Part shown: positions 26,205-34,616 of the stretch, in pieces
Layout of the letters: each line of letters starts with the position of its first letter
How positions within the stretch are numbered: position 1 is the stretch's first letter
Source: Acinetobacter bouvetii DSM 14964 = CIP 107468
Lineage (GTDB): Bacteria > Pseudomonadota > Gammaproteobacteria > Pseudomonadales > Moraxellaceae
Reading direction: 5' to 3'
Length of the DNA: 64,000 bases
Assembly (NCBI RefSeq): GCF_000368865.1
Contig: NZ_KB849729.1
Coordinates: 112,001 to 176,000 of the forward strand
Program-made: the position numbers and the translations under genes
Notes under the pieces: generated by a model
Told to the model about the DNA's origin: nothing
The model's input: only the letters and a program-made list of their open reading frames with translations
The model's database searches: none

Positions 26205-28409
26205 ATGCCTTACGCCAAAAATACTTTAGCCTTGATGATGATTTCTTCAGGGTTTCTTTTTGTCTCTTCTGTAACATTGGCTGATACAGAGAATGTCAAT
26301 CTTAAAGCATCAGCAACTCTCCCCACGATTGTTATTGAAGCCATGGCGGAGGGAGACCCTATAAAAACCTATGTGGACTATAAACAAGCCAATGTCACGC
26401 GGAATGGTTTAGATAAGAAAGATATTCCACAAACGGTAGATACGATTGATGTGTCTAAATATAAATTATATGGCGCAAACGATTTAAGTGTGATGCTGCA
26501 GGGAACACCTGGTATTTCAACCAGCTATGATGCTAGAAATGATGGAATTTCTATCCGCGGCTTCAATGCCGATACCAATGATATTTATCGGGATGGCGTT
26601 CGTGAAAGCGGTCAATATCGGCGCAGTACGGCAAATGTTGAGCGGATCGAAATTTTAAAAGGACCAGCTTCAGTACTTTATGGACGCAGCGCTGGCGGCG
26701 GTGTGATTAATATGGTCACTAAGGTTGCCAATTTTGATTCGCCAAGTTCAGTCGGGGCGTATGTTGGCTCTTATGACAATGTGGGCGGAACCATTGATAT
26801 CAATAAAGCGCTGAATGATAACTGGGCTGTGCGTTTAGTCGGAGAAAAATCGGACAGCAATAGTTTCCGTTCCGGGATTGGCTTTCAGCAAGAATTGTTA
26901 TCGCCAAGTGTCACATATCGCAGTGATGATAAAAAACTGCTTTGGACCACTGAATTTACTTACGATAATTTAAACAGAACGCCTGATCGCGGGCCAAGTT
27001 ATGAGAACTTGCCTGCTGGTGTTTCGATCAAAACCGGTTTTGCCGGAAACAATGATAATATTGTTGATGAAACAAAATCCGTTCGAACCGATGTGAAATA
27101 TGAGTTTGCGCCGGATTGGAAATTTCATTGGGCATTAAGCCATCGTGAATCTTTTCAAGATTTTGACAACTTTTTCGGCGGAACATGGTGCTCAGCCGCA
27201 GGCCTGCTGAGTGATGGCAAGACATGTGATTGGAAAGGCAAAATCCGTCAAAGTTACGCTTGGCAGCAAACAACCAATAAAACACTCATGAATACCTTTG
27301 ATATTACTGGGCTGTTTAAAACAGGTGTTCTTGAACATAAAGTTATGTTCGGCAGCGATTGGTCAAATGAAAAAAGAGAGCCCATTCTTGGAAATTATTC
27401 AAGCGGTGACAAAGCAGGGCTCTATTATCGCTATGTCAATCCGTTCAATACTTCGGACAGCTCTTTATCTTCTGGCTGGACTGCACTCAACGGCTCACGC
27501 CCAGCAGAAACTTCACACAGTCAAACTGATGCAAACTCCCTAAGCTTCTTTCTGCAAGATTTAATTTCATTCAGTGAAAAATATAAAATGATGTTGGGTG
27601 TCCGCTACGACAGTTATGATTTTTCGACCAATGATGTGCGCAATCAAAGTAAACGCTCATATAGCGATGACAGTTTAAGTCCAAATATTGGTTTTGTTTG
27701 GCAGCCGGTTGAAAGCCAAAGTTTTTATACCTCTTATAGTAAAAGCTTCTCCCCTTACGGCGGCCGCGGCTTGTTAGGAGTGAGTGCAAGCATCGATCCA
27801 AGCCTGTATGACGCTGAGCCGCAATTTAATGAACAATATGAAATTGGGGTGAAGAGTGACTGGCTGGATGGCCGTTTAAATACGCAGCTTTCTGTATATG
27901 ACATTACGAAAAATAATATCCGCTACCAGCCGGATGCTGTAGAACGGCCAAATGATTGGGAAGTTGGGCAACAGCAGCAGTCTCAAGGCGCCGAGTTCAG
28001 TTTTATTGGCCAAGTATTGGATAATCTATATGTGCGGGGCGGCTATGGTTATACCGATGCCACATGGAAAAGTGATAGCCGCACCACGGTAAAAGAAGAA
28101 GAGCGTTTAAAAGGCAAAAAGCTATCTGGAATATCTGAAAATACAGGAAACTTATTTGTACGTTATTTACCTGTAGAAAAATGGTATGGCGAATTAGGCG
28201 CAACCTATGTGGGTTCTTATTTCACGTCGGATAAAAACACCACAAAAATGCCAGGCTGGACACGCTTAGACGCCGCTGTTGGCTATAAGGATGATAAGTG
28301 GGGCGCGACAATTGCTGTGAATAATTTAACGGACAAAGAATACTGGCGTTCAAATTCAATGCCTGGAACTCCGCGAAATTATTTATTAAGAATGAACTAT
28401 TATTTTTAA
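26205..28409 (+). CDS. TonB-dependent siderophore receptor
   Basis: A 734-residue outer-membrane receptor. The signal peptide ends near T-L-A-D (about 27). The plug domain includes I-P-Q-T-V-D-T-I near 73 and the stretch R-I-E-I-L-K-G-P-A-S-V-L-Y-G-R followed by G-G-G-V-I-N. The barrel ends in M-N-Y-Y-F. The D-I-Y-R-D-G-V-R-E-S-G-Q-Y segment places it in the siderophore-type (FhuE/FoxA/Fiu-like) group rather than the BtuB or heme groups. The siderophore cannot be named. A promoter with a Fur-type operator lies just upstream, so it should be induced by iron limitation. No transporter or biosynthesis genes are adjacent, so it probably relies on a shared uptake system. Confidence 0.88.
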   Translation: MPYAKNTLALMMISSGFLFVSSVTLADTENVNLKASATLPTIVIEAMAEGDPIKTYVDYKQANVTRNGLDKKDIPQTVDTIDVSKYKLYGANDLSVMLQGTPGISTSYDARNDGISIRGFNADTNDIYRDGVRESGQYRRSTANVERIEILKGPASVLYGRSAGGGVINMVTKVANFDSPSSVGAYVGSYDNVGGTIDINKALNDNWAVRLVGEKSDSNSFRSGIGFQQELLSPSVTYRSDDKKLLWTTEFTYDNLNRTPDRGPSYENLPAGVSIKTGFAGNNDNIVDETKSVRTDVKYEFAPDWKFHWALSHRESFQDFDNFFGGTWCSAAGLLSDGKTCDWKGKIRQSYAWQQTTNKTLMNTFDITGLFKTGVLEHKVMFGSDWSNEKREPILGNYSSGDKAGLYYRYVNPFNTSDSSLSSGWTALNGSRPAETSHSQTDANSLSFFLQDLISFSEKYKMMLGVRYDSYDFSTNDVRNQSKRSYSDDSLSPNIGFVWQPVESQSFYTSYSKSFSPYGGRGLLGVSASIDPSLYDAEPQFNEQYEIGVKSDWLDGRLNTQLSVYDITKNNIRYQPDAVERPNDWEVGQQQQSQGAEFSFIGQVLDNLYVRGGYGYTDATWKSDSRTTVKEEERLKGKKLSGISENTGNLFVRYLPVEKWYGELGATYVGSYFTSDKNTTKMPGWTRLDAAVGYKDDKWGATIAVNNLTDKEYWRSNSMPGTPRNYLLRMNYYF

Positions 28410-28497
28410 TAAAGCCTCAGTAAAAGCAGAAATGTCCAGATAGGGCATTTCTATTTGATTATTAGGCAGAAAATTTCTGCTTAGAAATCAAATTCAT

Positions 28498-28869
28498 TCA
28501 TATCATGCGGAGCAGGGAAATTCTTTTCTGCTCAACTTTTTTGAGCTTGGACACCACCAATTCATAAGAATTCAGCACTAAATCTTGCACTAAAGATTCA
28601 TCCAGCTCTTCATCTTCAAAGACCGAAATCCAATGCTGTTTATTCATATGCCAGCCTGCGCGGATGTAGGGATAAATGTCTCTCAGCATTGCGCCATGGT
28701 CTGGAAGCACTTTTAAATTGATGGCCGCTTTGCCTTCTAAATGAAAACTCAGCATAAAAACTTTATCCATGACTTTATACACATCACAGCCTTCACCAAA
28801 GGGCTGGCTGCATGCGGTTTCAGGCAAGGCAAGGGCAACTTCCGCTGCATACGTATGTAATTCGGTCAT
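28498..28869 (-). CDS. MmcQ/YjbR family protein
   Basis: A 123-residue protein of the YjbR (CyaY-like fold) family. It has the early A-L-A-L-P-E-T segment, the central K-V-F-M-L-S-F strand, I-N-L-K-V near 51 and the W-I-S-V region near 80. Family members adopt a frataxin-like/double-wing fold and are sometimes annotated as DNA-binding, but the function is unproven. It lies 44 bases downstream of the L,D-transpeptidase gene on the same strand and could be co-transcribed. There is no signal peptide, so it is cytoplasmic. Confidence 0.85.
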   Translation of the reverse strand: MTELHTYAAEVALALPETACSQPFGEGCDVYKVMDKVFMLSFHLEGKAAINLKVLPDHGAMLRDIYPYIRAGWHMNKQHWISVFEDEELDESLVQDLVLNSYELVVSKLKKVEQKRISLLRMI

Positions 28870-28913
28870 AATTATTTTTCATTTAAAGATGAATACGCCA
28901 TGAGCTAAAGTCA

Positions 28914-29519
28914 TTATGGATGGATTTCAATCACCGTATCATTATTCACCAATTGCCAAATTTCATCTATATCCATATTGCGCACAGCAATACAGCCCCA
29001 CGTCCAATCTTTTTGCGGGAAATAACCCATCAAGTTGGGCAAAACCTTGACTTGTCTAGCCGTGGCGGAACCATGAATCATGATGTCTCCGCCGGCGGAA
29101 ACCCCCAGCTGTTGCGCCTTTTGCTGATCTTTGGCATTGGGGTAGGAAACGTGGAGTGATTTATAAAAAGCGCTTTGAGGATTGCGCCAATCAATGACAT
29201 AGCGCCCTTCAGGCGTTTTTCCGTCACCTTCTTGGACTTTGTGGCCTGTAGGAGCAAAACCGAGGCGGATGGGATAGCGGCGAACGATTTTATTCTGATG
29301 CTGCAGTACCAGATAGCGCTGACTTTTGTAGACATGAATGCTGTCAATTGGCGAGTTTTTGCGAAGGGACTGCAGTTGCGCCGCAGTGAGCGGGGCAGGA
29401 AATGAAATCTCCCCCGCAGATGTCGGCAGGTATTTATTGTATTTTTGATAAACGGCATAGGCTGTAAATAAGCAAATGAGCAATATGCCGGCTAAAATAA
29501 AGAGATGCTTTCTGTTCAT
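28914..29519 (-). CDS. L,D-transpeptidase (YkuD domain)
   Basis: A 201-residue protein with an N-terminal signal anchor (about 6-22) and a YkuD catalytic domain in its second half. Catalytic residues are His149 in M-I-H-G and Cys176 in D-W-T-W-G-C-I-A-V-R-N. The serine-histidine before Gly-Cys seen in many family members is replaced by Thr-Trp, as in the D-W-T-x-G-C-I-A-V subgroup. It would act in the periplasm on peptidoglycan stem peptides, forming 3-3 crosslinks, attaching proteins or exchanging D-amino acids. Acinetobacter species have several such enzymes; which one this is cannot be settled. Three DnaA boxes lie just upstream. Confidence 0.85.
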   Translation of the reverse strand: MNRKHLFILAGILLICLFTAYAVYQKYNKYLPTSAGEISFPAPLTAAQLQSLRKNSPIDSIHVYKSQRYLVLQHQNKIVRRYPIRLGFAPTGHKVQEGDGKTPEGRYVIDWRNPQSAFYKSLHVSYPNAKDQQKAQQLGVSAGGDIMIHGSATARQVKVLPNLMGYFPQKDWTWGCIAVRNMDIDEIWQLVNNDTVIEIHP

Positions 29520-29567
29520 GCTGACTATTTTAATTTGATCCGTCCAAGCGCTATGAGTTGAATGGAT

Positions 29568-29616
29568 TGTGGATAATGTCTAAATTATCCACAATTTGAC
29601 GCTGCTGTGTGGATAA
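29568..29616. promoter_or_regulatory. Cluster of three perfect DnaA boxes
   Basis: The 9-mer TTATCCACA occurs exactly on the plus strand at 29585-29593 and as its complement TGTGGATAA at 29568-29576 and 29608-29616. The first two form an inverted pair. They fill the gap between the start of the L,D-transpeptidase gene and the end of selO. No replication gene is nearby, so this is more likely a DnaA-titrating, DnaA-reactivating or regulatory site than an origin. Confidence 0.75.
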
Positions 29617-29619
29617 ACT

Positions 29620-31065
29620 TTAAGAAGAACAGCTCACCATCACTTCAGGCACATCGCTTGGCAGCGGTCCTAAATCAGCTGTGCTTTCTAGCTCAGGCTG
29701 TTGGGTAAATGGCTGGCTCAGCAGCGTAAATAAACGCTCGACTTCAGAAAAATCATTACGTTCCGCCAGTTCAATGGCTTTCTGCGCCATATGATTGCGC
29801 AGAATATACTGCGGGTTGGCTTTCGCCATTTCGGCATCCAGCGCATCGGTATCTTGGTGGTCACGGATAGATTCGTACTGAGTTAAGAATAACTCAAATT
29901 GATGGCGGTCTAGGCAGTCATCTTTTATGGCTTCGTATTCTTTATTCTGCAGGCGGATAAAGTTTTGCGTGTAATCCAGCTGTTCGCTTTGCAAGATCCG
30001 TAAAAAGGCCATGGCGCAGTCAAAACTGTCTTGATGAAAACTCGGCAGGCCCATCTTCTGGCTTAGTCCAAATTTGTAGTGCTCTAAGAAGGTTGGTTCA
30101 TAGTGCTCTAAGCATTGCGCCAAATCTTCTTTCCATTGTTCTTTTTCATAATGGGCAGGGCAGAGCGGAATCAGGTTGTTCAGCCATTGCCATAAGTTCC
30201 AATGCCCAATGCTCGGCTGCTGCTGATAGGTGTAGCGGCCTTGATAATCTGAATGGTTGTTGATCCAGTTCGGACGGAAACGCTCCATAAAGCCATAAGG
30301 CCCAAAGTCCAAGGTCGAGCCGGTAATGTTTAAATTATCGGTGTTCATGACGCCATGCGCAAAGCCGGCTAGCTGCCACTTGGCAATCATCACGGCAGTA
30401 CGCTGAATGACTTGTGCGGCAAAAGCCAGTATCGGCTGTTCGGCTTTCAGGCAGTCTGGATAATGCCATTCAATGCACTTTTGGGTAAATTCAGGCAGCA
30501 AATTGCCTTGATATTGATTGATCCATTCAAAATGGCCGAGACGGATATGGCAGTCTGAGGTGCGCAGCATCATCGCGCCCAGCTCTAATTTTTCACGCTG
30601 TACACCTTGTTCAGAACTGGTGAAGCCGACGGCATTGCTGGAAGGAATGCCTAAGCTGTTTAAGGCGTGGCCCGCTAAATATTCACGGATTACAGAGCGC
30701 AAAACCGCGCGGCCATCGCCCATGCGTGAATAAGGCGTTGAGCCTGCGCCTTTAAGATGCAGGTCAATGGTTTGATTGTTCTGATCTAAAATCTGTGCAA
30801 TCAGCAGTCCGCGGCCATCACCCAGCTGACCGGCCCATTGCCCGAATTGATGGCCTGCATACACCATGGCCAGCGGTTCAAATTCAGCAAAGGTTTTTTG
30901 ACCGCTGCAGATTTCAACCCACGATTTTTTATCTTCTTCAGACCACTGCAACTGATCTGCTAGCGCTGTGTTGAAATGGCCCGCCTTAGCGCCTTTTAAT
31001 GGCAAAGGCTGCTGATGGTGATACAGTTTGGCTGGAAGTAATGAATAGCGTGAATTGAAGTGCAT
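29620..31065 (-). CDS. selO: Protein adenylyltransferase SelO (YdiU family)
   Basis: A pseudokinase-fold enzyme of about 481 residues that transfers AMP from ATP to protein side chains, linked to redox homeostasis. It has the conserved Y-A-G-H-Q-F-G-x-W-A-G-Q-L-G-D-G-R motif near 75-91, the K-G-A-G-x-T-P-Y-S-R nucleotide region, the G-V-M-N-T-D-N metal-binding segment near 245 and a C-terminal V-S-C-S-S. The penultimate-region Cys replaces the selenocysteine found in some eukaryotic SelO proteins. ATG at 31065 (M-H-F-N-S-R-Y) gives the usual N-terminus; an in-frame TTG at 31080 is less likely. It is monocistronic. Confidence 0.92.
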   Translation of the reverse strand: MHFNSRYSLLPAKLYHHQQPLPLKGAKAGHFNTALADQLQWSEEDKKSWVEICSGQKTFAEFEPLAMVYAGHQFGQWAGQLGDGRGLLIAQILDQNNQTIDLHLKGAGSTPYSRMGDGRAVLRSVIREYLAGHALNSLGIPSSNAVGFTSSEQGVQREKLELGAMMLRTSDCHIRLGHFEWINQYQGNLLPEFTQKCIEWHYPDCLKAEQPILAFAAQVIQRTAVMIAKWQLAGFAHGVMNTDNLNITGSTLDFGPYGFMERFRPNWINNHSDYQGRYTYQQQPSIGHWNLWQWLNNLIPLCPAHYEKEQWKEDLAQCLEHYEPTFLEHYKFGLSQKMGLPSFHQDSFDCAMAFLRILQSEQLDYTQNFIRLQNKEYEAIKDDCLDRHQFELFLTQYESIRDHQDTDALDAEMAKANPQYILRNHMAQKAIELAERNDFSEVERLFTLLSQPFTQQPELESTADLGPLPSDVPEVMVSCSS

Positions 31066-31149
31066 AGAACAAAAGGGCAAGAGAGCTGTGTATTTTTCAA
31101 CTATAGCAAAGCTTCAGCCAGGATGCGCTGCAAAATGGTGAATCTGCGC

Positions 31150-31497
31150 TTAGTCCACAATAAATAATCGCGCGCCGGTTTTAGAATAGGAGCGGTGCGC
31201 TTCAGCATTATCTGCCACTTGATAGCTCATGCCTGCTGTTAACGTGAACTGGCGGCCATCTTTCAGTTCGGTTAGCAGTTCGCCTTCCAGGCAAAATAAG
31301 ATGTGGCCTTTGCTGCACCAATGGTCTGCCATATAGCCTGCGGAATATTCCACAATTCTGACCCGGATTGTGCCAAAGCGCTGGGTGCGCCAAAGCGCAT
31401 AGCCGTTTTCACCTTCATAGCGTTCGGTTTCTACTGTGTCCCAGTTGGTTATTCCAAAAGGAATATTGTGCATTTCCATAGCCGTGCGCTTTTTCAT
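31150..31497 (-). CDS. Small cupin-fold protein (DHCW-motif family)
   Basis: A 115-residue single-domain cupin. The D-H-W-C-S-K-G-H segment (about 72-79) is followed by L-E-G-E-L near 85. The second cupin half has A-G-M-S-Y-Q-V and ends in A-R-L-F-I-V-D. The motif resembles that naming the DHCW cupin group, but the order here is D-H-W-C. His and Cys could hold a metal. It is cytoplasmic with no known reaction. The start at 31497 has in-frame Met alternatives at residues 7 and 9. It stands alone between selO and the desaturase gene. Confidence 0.75.
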   Translation of the reverse strand: MKKRTAMEMHNIPFGITNWDTVETERYEGENGYALWRTQRFGTIRVRIVEYSAGYMADHWCSKGHILFCLEGELLTELKDGRQFTLTAGMSYQVADNAEAHRSYSKTGARLFIVD

Positions 31498-31531
31498 ATG
31501 TTAATCATCATATGTACCTTGAATTTCACAC

Positions 31532-31560
31532 AAAAAAAAGCCCCCATCGGGAGCTTTTTA
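31532..31560 (-). terminator. Terminator of the desaturase gene
   Basis: AAAAGC(C)CCC and GGGAGCTTTT pair around ATC. A-runs and T-runs lie on both sides, so it may work in both directions. It sits just past the desaturase stop codon. Confidence 0.8.
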
Positions 31561-31572
31561 AACAAATTCAAT

Positions 31573-32736
31573 TTAGTTTGCAGTTTTCTTTTTAAAGTTG
31601 CTGACTAAAAGATTCAGGGTTTGGCGGTGATGCGAAAGGCGCTGTTCAACCAGCTGGAATTCAACTTTCAGCTTGTCATCCATTTGGTGGATTTTCTCAG
31701 CCACAGCGGTCTTCTTGGCTTGGATTTCTTGCTCTTTCAGCTTTGCCCAATCATTCAATGTTTGCGAGAAGGCATCATATTCCTGAGAGATGCGCAGTTT
31801 TGCATTTGCCACATCTTCAGAGACATTCAGACCATAAATGGCAAGATCCTGTTCAGCGTATTTAAACTTCATCGCCAATTCAGCCTTCTTGATATTAAAG
31901 CTAGGAATGCGGCGCAAGTTTTTCGCAAGGCCTAATTTAGAACAGCTCCAAATCAGCCATTTGGTTGGGTCGTACTGCCACCATTTCACACCGTTGCGGT
32001 AATCATACTGGAAGATGTGATGATAGTTGTGATAACCCTCACCCCAAGTCGCAATGGCCAATACAAAGTTGTCGCGCGCCGTGTTTTCGTCAGTATATGG
32101 ACGCGAACCCCACATGTGGCATAGCGAGTTGATGAAGAACGTTACGTGATGGCTCAGGATCAGGCGCATTAAACCGCCCAGAAGCAAGACGCCCCACATA
32201 TCGCCGACAGCCCAGCCGATCGGCAATAAGATGCCTGCATGCACGGCAATCACCAGCGGCACATAGTACTTGTCTTGGAACATCACTAATTTATTGTTTA
32301 ATAAATCAGGTGCATTTTTATAGTTGGACGCGCCAGATGGATAGTCGCGGAGCATCCAGCCAATATGCGCAAACCAGAAGCCGCGGTTAATTGAATACGG
32401 GTCCTGCTCAACATCATCGACATGGCGGTGATGCGTGCGGTGGCCTGAAGCCCAGAACAGAATGCTGTTTTGAACGGCGAAAGTGCCCATAATCATTAAA
32501 ATAATCTGCAAAGGCAACGTCGCTTCATATGCGCGGTGCGCCCATAAGCGGTGGTAGCCTGCGGTGATGCCCAAACTGCTGACGCCCAGCAATACGAACA
32601 TGCTGATCCAGGCAGCTAAGCTGAAATCATGATGGTAGGCATACAATGGAATTGCAATAACTGCGACGATTGGCAAAAATATCAATGCGAAGACAGCAAT
32701 CCAGTTGACTGGGGCTTTGGGTAGGGGAGCGGTCAT
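31573..32736 (-). CDS. Membrane fatty acid desaturase (acyl-CoA delta-9 desaturase type)
   Basis: A 387-residue integral-membrane di-iron enzyme that introduces a double bond into saturated acyl chains using O2 and electrons. The three histidine boxes are present: H-R-L-W-A-H at 62-67, H-R-T-H-H-R-H at 99-105 and H-N-Y-H-H near 235. There are about four transmembrane helices in two pairs. The C-terminal 100 residues form a long charged coiled-coil-like tail, longer than in minimal desaturases. It controls membrane fluidity. A palindromic GTACA-NN-TGTA site upstream (near 32854) is a possible TetR-family (FabR/DesT-like) operator. No ferredoxin reductase gene is adjacent. Confidence 0.92.
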   Translation of the reverse strand: MTAPLPKAPVNWIAVFALIFLPIVAVIAIPLYAYHHDFSLAAWISMFVLLGVSSLGITAGYHRLWAHRAYEATLPLQIILMIMGTFAVQNSILFWASGHRTHHRHVDDVEQDPYSINRGFWFAHIGWMLRDYPSGASNYKNAPDLLNNKLVMFQDKYYVPLVIAVHAGILLPIGWAVGDMWGVLLLGGLMRLILSHHVTFFINSLCHMWGSRPYTDENTARDNFVLAIATWGEGYHNYHHIFQYDYRNGVKWWQYDPTKWLIWSCSKLGLAKNLRRIPSFNIKKAELAMKFKYAEQDLAIYGLNVSEDVANAKLRISQEYDAFSQTLNDWAKLKEQEIQAKKTAVAEKIHQMDDKLKVEFQLVEQRLSHHRQTLNLLVSNFKKKTAN

Positions 32737-32851
32737 CTCCAGCAGTACTCCTAGAAGCTTTGGGAGGCTTAAATAGAAAATAACCCATATCGTTTTTATG
32801 GATTAAGGCCACGGCATAATAGCATGTGCTAAAAGCGGTTCACAGTAGTTA

Positions 32852-32870
32852 TTGTACAGGTGTATTGTAC
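32852..32870. promoter_or_regulatory. Possible FabR/DesT-like operator between desaturase and META-domain genes
   Basis: The core GTACAGGTGTA (32854-32864) is a near-palindrome matching the central part of FabR-type sites (GTACA-NN-TGTAC). A second TTGTAC follows at 32865-32870. It sits in the divergent gap upstream of a desaturase gene, the kind of gene these regulators control. Assignment is by motif resemblance only. Confidence 0.35.
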
Positions 32871-32924
32871 TAAACAGTAACAGAATAAAACCGGCAATTT
32901 ATTGATTTTATCGAAGGTTAAAAC

Positions 32925-33452
32925 ATGTTCATAACAGTTGTTCGATGCTGCAGTGAAAAGAAGAAAAAATATACTCAAAAAAGTGGATTGGCGGTCATGT
33001 TTATGTGCGCTGTTTTGCTGAGCGCTTGTCAAAATTCAGGGCAAAAAACAGTTTCAGTCGCAAAAGGAAATCCTCAATCCGCAGCACATCCCTTGCCGCT
33101 GATGCGCAGCATGGATGGAGTACAGGACGTGCATTGGGAACTCACGCAAATACAAGGTGAAAAAGCTCAGTTTTTTTACAGCGCGCCGTATCTGCTGTTT
33201 AATACCCAGCTCAAGCAGGTGCAGGGCAATACAGGGTGCAATGCGCTGTCAGGGAGCTATGAAATGAATGTGCCGATGCAGACCTTGAATATTCAAGCGC
33301 GTGCAGGCCATATGAGCTGTGAACATGCGTTGGCGCAAGAAGCGGTATTGATGGATATATTAGGGCAGGCGGTGAATTTTCAAGTCAGCGGCAATCGGCT
33401 GACGCTGCGCAATGAAAGCGGTCAAGTTCTGCTGCAAGGCAAAAAGCGATAG
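32925..33452 (+). CDS. META-domain lipoprotein (HslJ-like)
   Basis: A 175-residue predicted lipoprotein. A basic stretch K-K-K-K is followed by a hydrophobic core and the lipobox L-L-S-A-C (Cys34). The C-terminal META domain shows the typical Q-G-N-T-G-C-N-x-L-S-G-S-Y strand near 104 and an A-G-H-M-S-C region. HslJ-type META proteins sit at the envelope and are linked to novobiocin or heat stress, without a known activity. A start at the internal Met (32997) would leave too short a signal, so the upstream ATG is preferred. It is divergent from the desaturase gene. Confidence 0.75.
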   Translation: MFITVVRCCSEKKKKYTQKSGLAVMFMCAVLLSACQNSGQKTVSVAKGNPQSAAHPLPLMRSMDGVQDVHWELTQIQGEKAQFFYSAPYLLFNTQLKQVQGNTGCNALSGSYEMNVPMQTLNIQARAGHMSCEHALAQEAVLMDILGQAVNFQVSGNRLTLRNESGQVLLQGKKR

Positions 33453-33475
33453 TTGATGTCAATTTATCCAGCATG

Positions 33476-33523
33476 CAAAAGCCCGATCAGTCAGCAGGAC
33501 TTTTTTATGGCCGGGCCTTTTCA
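33476..33523. terminator. Bidirectional hairpin between META-domain and GDPD genes
   Basis: AAAAGCCCG near 33478-33486 can pair with CGGGCCTTTT near 33512-33521, enclosing a T-rich stretch (TTTTTT at 33501-33506). Convergent genes on both sides fit a shared terminator. Confidence 0.6.
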
Positions 33524-33530
33524 GAAGGAT

Positions 33531-34244
33531 TCAGCTGAAATGCTGAAGCATCAGTTTTGGAAAGTCCGTGATCAGCCCGTCAATGCCTAAATCGCGCAGC
33601 TGTTTGGCGCGTTTAAGGTCATTCACTGTCCATACGCTAACGGCTAACTGGGCTTGCAGTGTTGCTTGAATGATTTGATCCGATGCGAGCCGGTTCATCC
33701 AGCCAATTCGACCGCAGCCGAGTTGCAGCGTCTGTTCAATCGCTTTTTCCTGAATATCCTCTTCAATCAGCAAGCCGCGTTTGAACTTGGATTCAATCTG
33801 CTGCAAGGCTTGATGGATTTTCAGGTCAAAACTGGTAATCACCGCGGTGTTTTCAAAGCCCTTCAGCTGCTGTTCCAGCGCCAGCACTAATTTTTCTGCA
33901 TCTGCCATAGTTTCAACGGCTTTGACTTCAACTTCCAAATGATTGAAGTCCCGCATAATGTGCAGGCTTTGGCGCAGAGTCGGGGTGATTTGCCTGTCCC
34001 AGTCCATCCAGATATGCGCTTGGTTATACGGCTCCAGTTCTGTGCTGGTACAGTCATAGAGGTTTTGGTCGATTCCGGTTGTCCGCAGGAAATTATCATC
34101 ATGCATGACCACAAGTTCGCCGTCTTTAAGCTGGCGGACATCAAACTCAACGCCACGGATGCCGAGGTCATGAATGTACTGGAAACCGCCTAAGGTGTTT
34201 TCTGGGGCTTCGCCGCGCGCGCCACGGTGTCCGATGATTTGCAT
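33531..34244 (-). CDS. Glycerophosphodiester phosphodiesterase
   Basis: A 237-residue GDPD enzyme starting at the ATG at 34244, which gives the standard N-terminus I-G-H-R-G-A-R-G-E-A-P-E-N-T with the catalytic His and metal-binding Glu. V-E-F-D-V-R and V-V-M-H-D follow as the second and third metal-site strands. The C-terminus (G-I-D-G-L-I-T-D-F-P) is typical. It hydrolyses glycerophosphodiesters to glycerol-3-phosphate and an alcohol. There is no signal peptide from this start, so it resembles cytoplasmic UgpQ rather than periplasmic GlpQ. An upstream in-frame extension to 34313 is unlikely. Confidence 0.9.
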   Translation of the reverse strand: MQIIGHRGARGEAPENTLGGFQYIHDLGIRGVEFDVRQLKDGELVVMHDDNFLRTTGIDQNLYDCTSTELEPYNQAHIWMDWDRQITPTLRQSLHIMRDFNHLEVEVKAVETMADAEKLVLALEQQLKGFENTAVITSFDLKIHQALQQIESKFKRGLLIEEDIQEKAIEQTLQLGCGRIGWMNRLASDQIIQATLQAQLAVSVWTVNDLKRAKQLRDLGIDGLITDFPKLMLQHFS

Positions 34245-34313
34245 GATAATTTTTTCTGTTATGTCATTGCAGGTGATTGTAGCGCTAAAGAAATGAGAGT
34301 CAAAAGTTGTCAC

Positions 34314-34616
34314 CTTGACATTGGATTGGTGAAAGAATCATCTGTCATTATTCAGGGCAGGGCTATGAATCCAAAAATATTCAAGCAAGATATTTCTTCG
34401 TACTTTCACAGCCTTGATATTCGGTGAAAAGTTAAATTTCTTTGTGCAGGCGATCACTTACTTTTCAGCGATAAAAAGTAACAAAAATCTTTTGTTGGGT
34501 AAAAGGTTCATCCCTGAAACCTTGACCCAACGGCGGCATTCATGCCGCCTTACGCGAGTCAGACATCATCCAATCCACAAGTTTTATTAGGGATCGAACG
34601 GTTAAGTTTTAAAAAC
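34314..34616. other. Intergenic region with stacked hairpins, possible repeat element
   Basis: There is no credible gene in about 300 bases. It contains TTACTTTT / AAAAGTAA arms near 34458-34479, the perfect palindrome GGCGGCATTCATGCCGCC near 34533-34550, and TTAAGTTTT / AAAACTTAA just inside the end of the adenosyltransferase gene. The texture resembles dispersed intergenic elements rather than a single terminator, but no second copy was seen in this window. Confidence 0.4.

Noticed and set aside
29568..29616. Chromosomal or plasmid replication origin at the DnaA boxes
   Set aside because: No dnaA, dnaN, rep gene or long AT-rich unwinding region is adjacent, and the flanking genes are ordinary metabolic genes.
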